From Novosphingobium sp. (GTDB lineage Bacteria > Pseudomonadota > Alphaproteobacteria > Sphingomonadales > Sphingomonadaceae): a stretch of 32,021 nt of DNA. The notes below the pieces were generated by a model. It was not told the DNA's origin. It searched no databases and saw only the letters and a program-made list of their open reading frames with translations. Where the stretch lies: the NCBI GenBank assembly GCA_023266625.1, contig JAHFPT010000045.1:1-32021 (forward strand). Direction: 5' to 3'. Below, in pieces: positions 31,240-32,021 of this stretch. Position 1 is the first letter of the stretch, and every line of letters starts with the position of its first letter. Both the position numbers and the translations under genes were made by a program.

Positions 31240-31716
31240 GTGGATACACTTGTTACCACCGCCGCCGCAGACTTCCGCGCCGCCCTACCCTCCGGCGGCG
31301 CGCTGCTGGGGCTGGACCTTGGCACCCAGACCATCGGCACCGCCTTCTGCGACGCCGGCTGGCGCTTCGCCTCGCCGGGCAAGACCCTCAATCGCGGTAA
31401 ATTCACTGCCGATATAGCCCTGCTGGCAGCACTGGTGTCAGAGCGCACTATCAAGGGCCTGGTCATCGGCCTGCCGCGCAACATGGATGGCTCTGAAGGC
31501 CCGCGCGCACAATCGAGCCGCGCCTATGCGCGCAACCTGGCCACGCTGGGGCTGCCGATCCTGCTGTGGGACGAGCGCTGGTCCACCGCCAGCGCCGAGC
31601 GCGAGCTCATCGCACAGGACATCAGCCGGGCGAAACGCGCCGGGCGGATCGACGCGGCAGCAGCGGCGGTGATCCTGCAAGGGGCGATCGATGCGCTGAC
31701 GGGCGGGATCGTCTAA
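31240..31716 (+). CDS. ruvX: Putative pre-16S rRNA nuclease / Holliday junction resolvase RuvX (YqgF)
   Basis: The product has 158 residues with GTG start 31240, four bases after the permease stop. LGLDLGTQTIGTAFCD carries the first catalytic Asp of the RNase H-like fold; VIGLPRNMDGSEGPR and DERWSTASAER are the standard motifs, and a late Asp lies in RIDAAAAAVILQ. YqgF trims the 5' end of pre-16S rRNA; a Holliday junction role was proposed earlier. Its TAA overlaps the stop codon of the convergent gene on the other strand. Confidence 0.94.
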   Translation: MDTLVTTAAADFRAALPSGGALLGLDLGTQTIGTAFCDAGWRFASPGKTLNRGKFTADIALLAALVSERTIKGLVIGLPRNMDGSEGPRAQSSRAYARNLATLGLPILLWDERWSTASAERELIAQDISRAKRAGRIDAAAAAVILQGAIDALTGGIV

Positions 31717-32021
31717 GCCGCCAGTTCCGCGCGCCGCAGCTTGGCTTCCGCTGCCACCAGCCTGCTCCCGGCACCCTCCGCCTCGCGCCACACTGCATCG
31801 CGCGCCGCTATCTCGGTCTCGACCGACGCCAGCGCCCCCCAGGCCGCCAATCGCATCCGGTCGCTTGGGTGACCATGGCCGAAGCGCGTCGCCAGATCGC
31901 GCGCCTCGTCGCCCCCAAGCCCGACCGCGATGCGGACAAAGGCCTCGCTTGAGCCATTGCTGATGATCCGCCCGACGCAGTTCTTGGTCAGATCGAAGCT
32001 ATACTGGTCTAGCCAGCCCTG
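31713..32021 (-). CDS. C-terminal part of an unknown protein (truncated by the window)
   Basis: The frame is open from the right edge to a TAG at 31713, giving 102 residues of the C-terminus. It begins with QGWLDQYSFDLTKNCVGRI and ends in a helical Ala/Glu/Arg-rich segment (REAEGAGSRLVAAEAKLRRAELAA) that may form a coiled coil. I do not recognise the family. The stop codons of this gene and ruvX overlap on opposite strands. Confidence 0.55.
   Translation of the reverse strand, partial: QGWLDQYSFDLTKNCVGRIISNGSSEAFVRIAVGLGGDEARDLATRFGHGHPSDRMRLAAWGALASVETEIAARDAVWREAEGAGSRLVAAEAKLRRAELAA

Overview
The window is GC-rich chromosomal DNA from an alphaproteobacterium, most likely a Sphingomonadales member (Sphingomonadaceae or Erythrobacteraceae). 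The evidence is the gene order ctaC-ctaD-ctaB-small ORF-ctaG-ctaE-DUF983-surf1-thrC, the Ala/Lys-tailed L21, the TetR/PF10118 pair and the kinds of dispersed palindromes present. I see no rRNA, tRNA, CRISPR array, prophage or transposase gene.

Layout. 1-3444 (minus): a truncated membrane methyltransferase gene, then bamB and a YfgM-like gene for outer-membrane assembly. 3790-5788 (minus): a GT4 glycosyltransferase and an alpha/beta hydrolase. 5873-9073 (plus): selO and astD. astD is bracketed by two copies of an unusual structured element (A, 7371-7636; B, 9070-9342). 9339-13238: a lipoprotein, ygfZ, a TetR gene divergent from a ferritin-like PF10118 protein, and a GNAT acetyltransferase. 13365-14287 (minus): rplU-rpmA with a promoter and an intrinsic terminator. 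14362-15297: two unknown small envelope proteins. 15381-18975 (minus): methyltransferase, folB-like gene, Rossmann-like protein, moaA, moaD and moaE, tightly packed. 19120-27096 (minus): thrC and the aa3-type cytochrome c oxidase structural and assembly operon. 27320-31716 (plus): pyrE, pdxJ, acpS, lepB, an AI-2E/PerM family permease and ruvX, mostly translationally coupled. 31713-32021: the end of an unknown gene on the minus strand.

The genes are mostly ordinary housekeeping genes. The unusual material is the population of nested palindromes. Elements A and B have the same three-stem architecture and nearly identical loop sequences, but their stems have different sequences and show several compensatory base-pair changes. 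That is the signature of a conserved folded RNA or single-stranded DNA, and I do not recognise it as a named family. A second family of about 150 bp, rich in CCTCCCC/GGGGAGG, is inserted in frame inside two neighbouring protein genes (Rossmann-like protein and methyltransferase) and is read there in the same element frame, in the manner of Rickettsia palindromic elements. A related element ends in the Shine-Dalgarno sequence of acpS, and element B supplies the stop codons of both genes that flank it.
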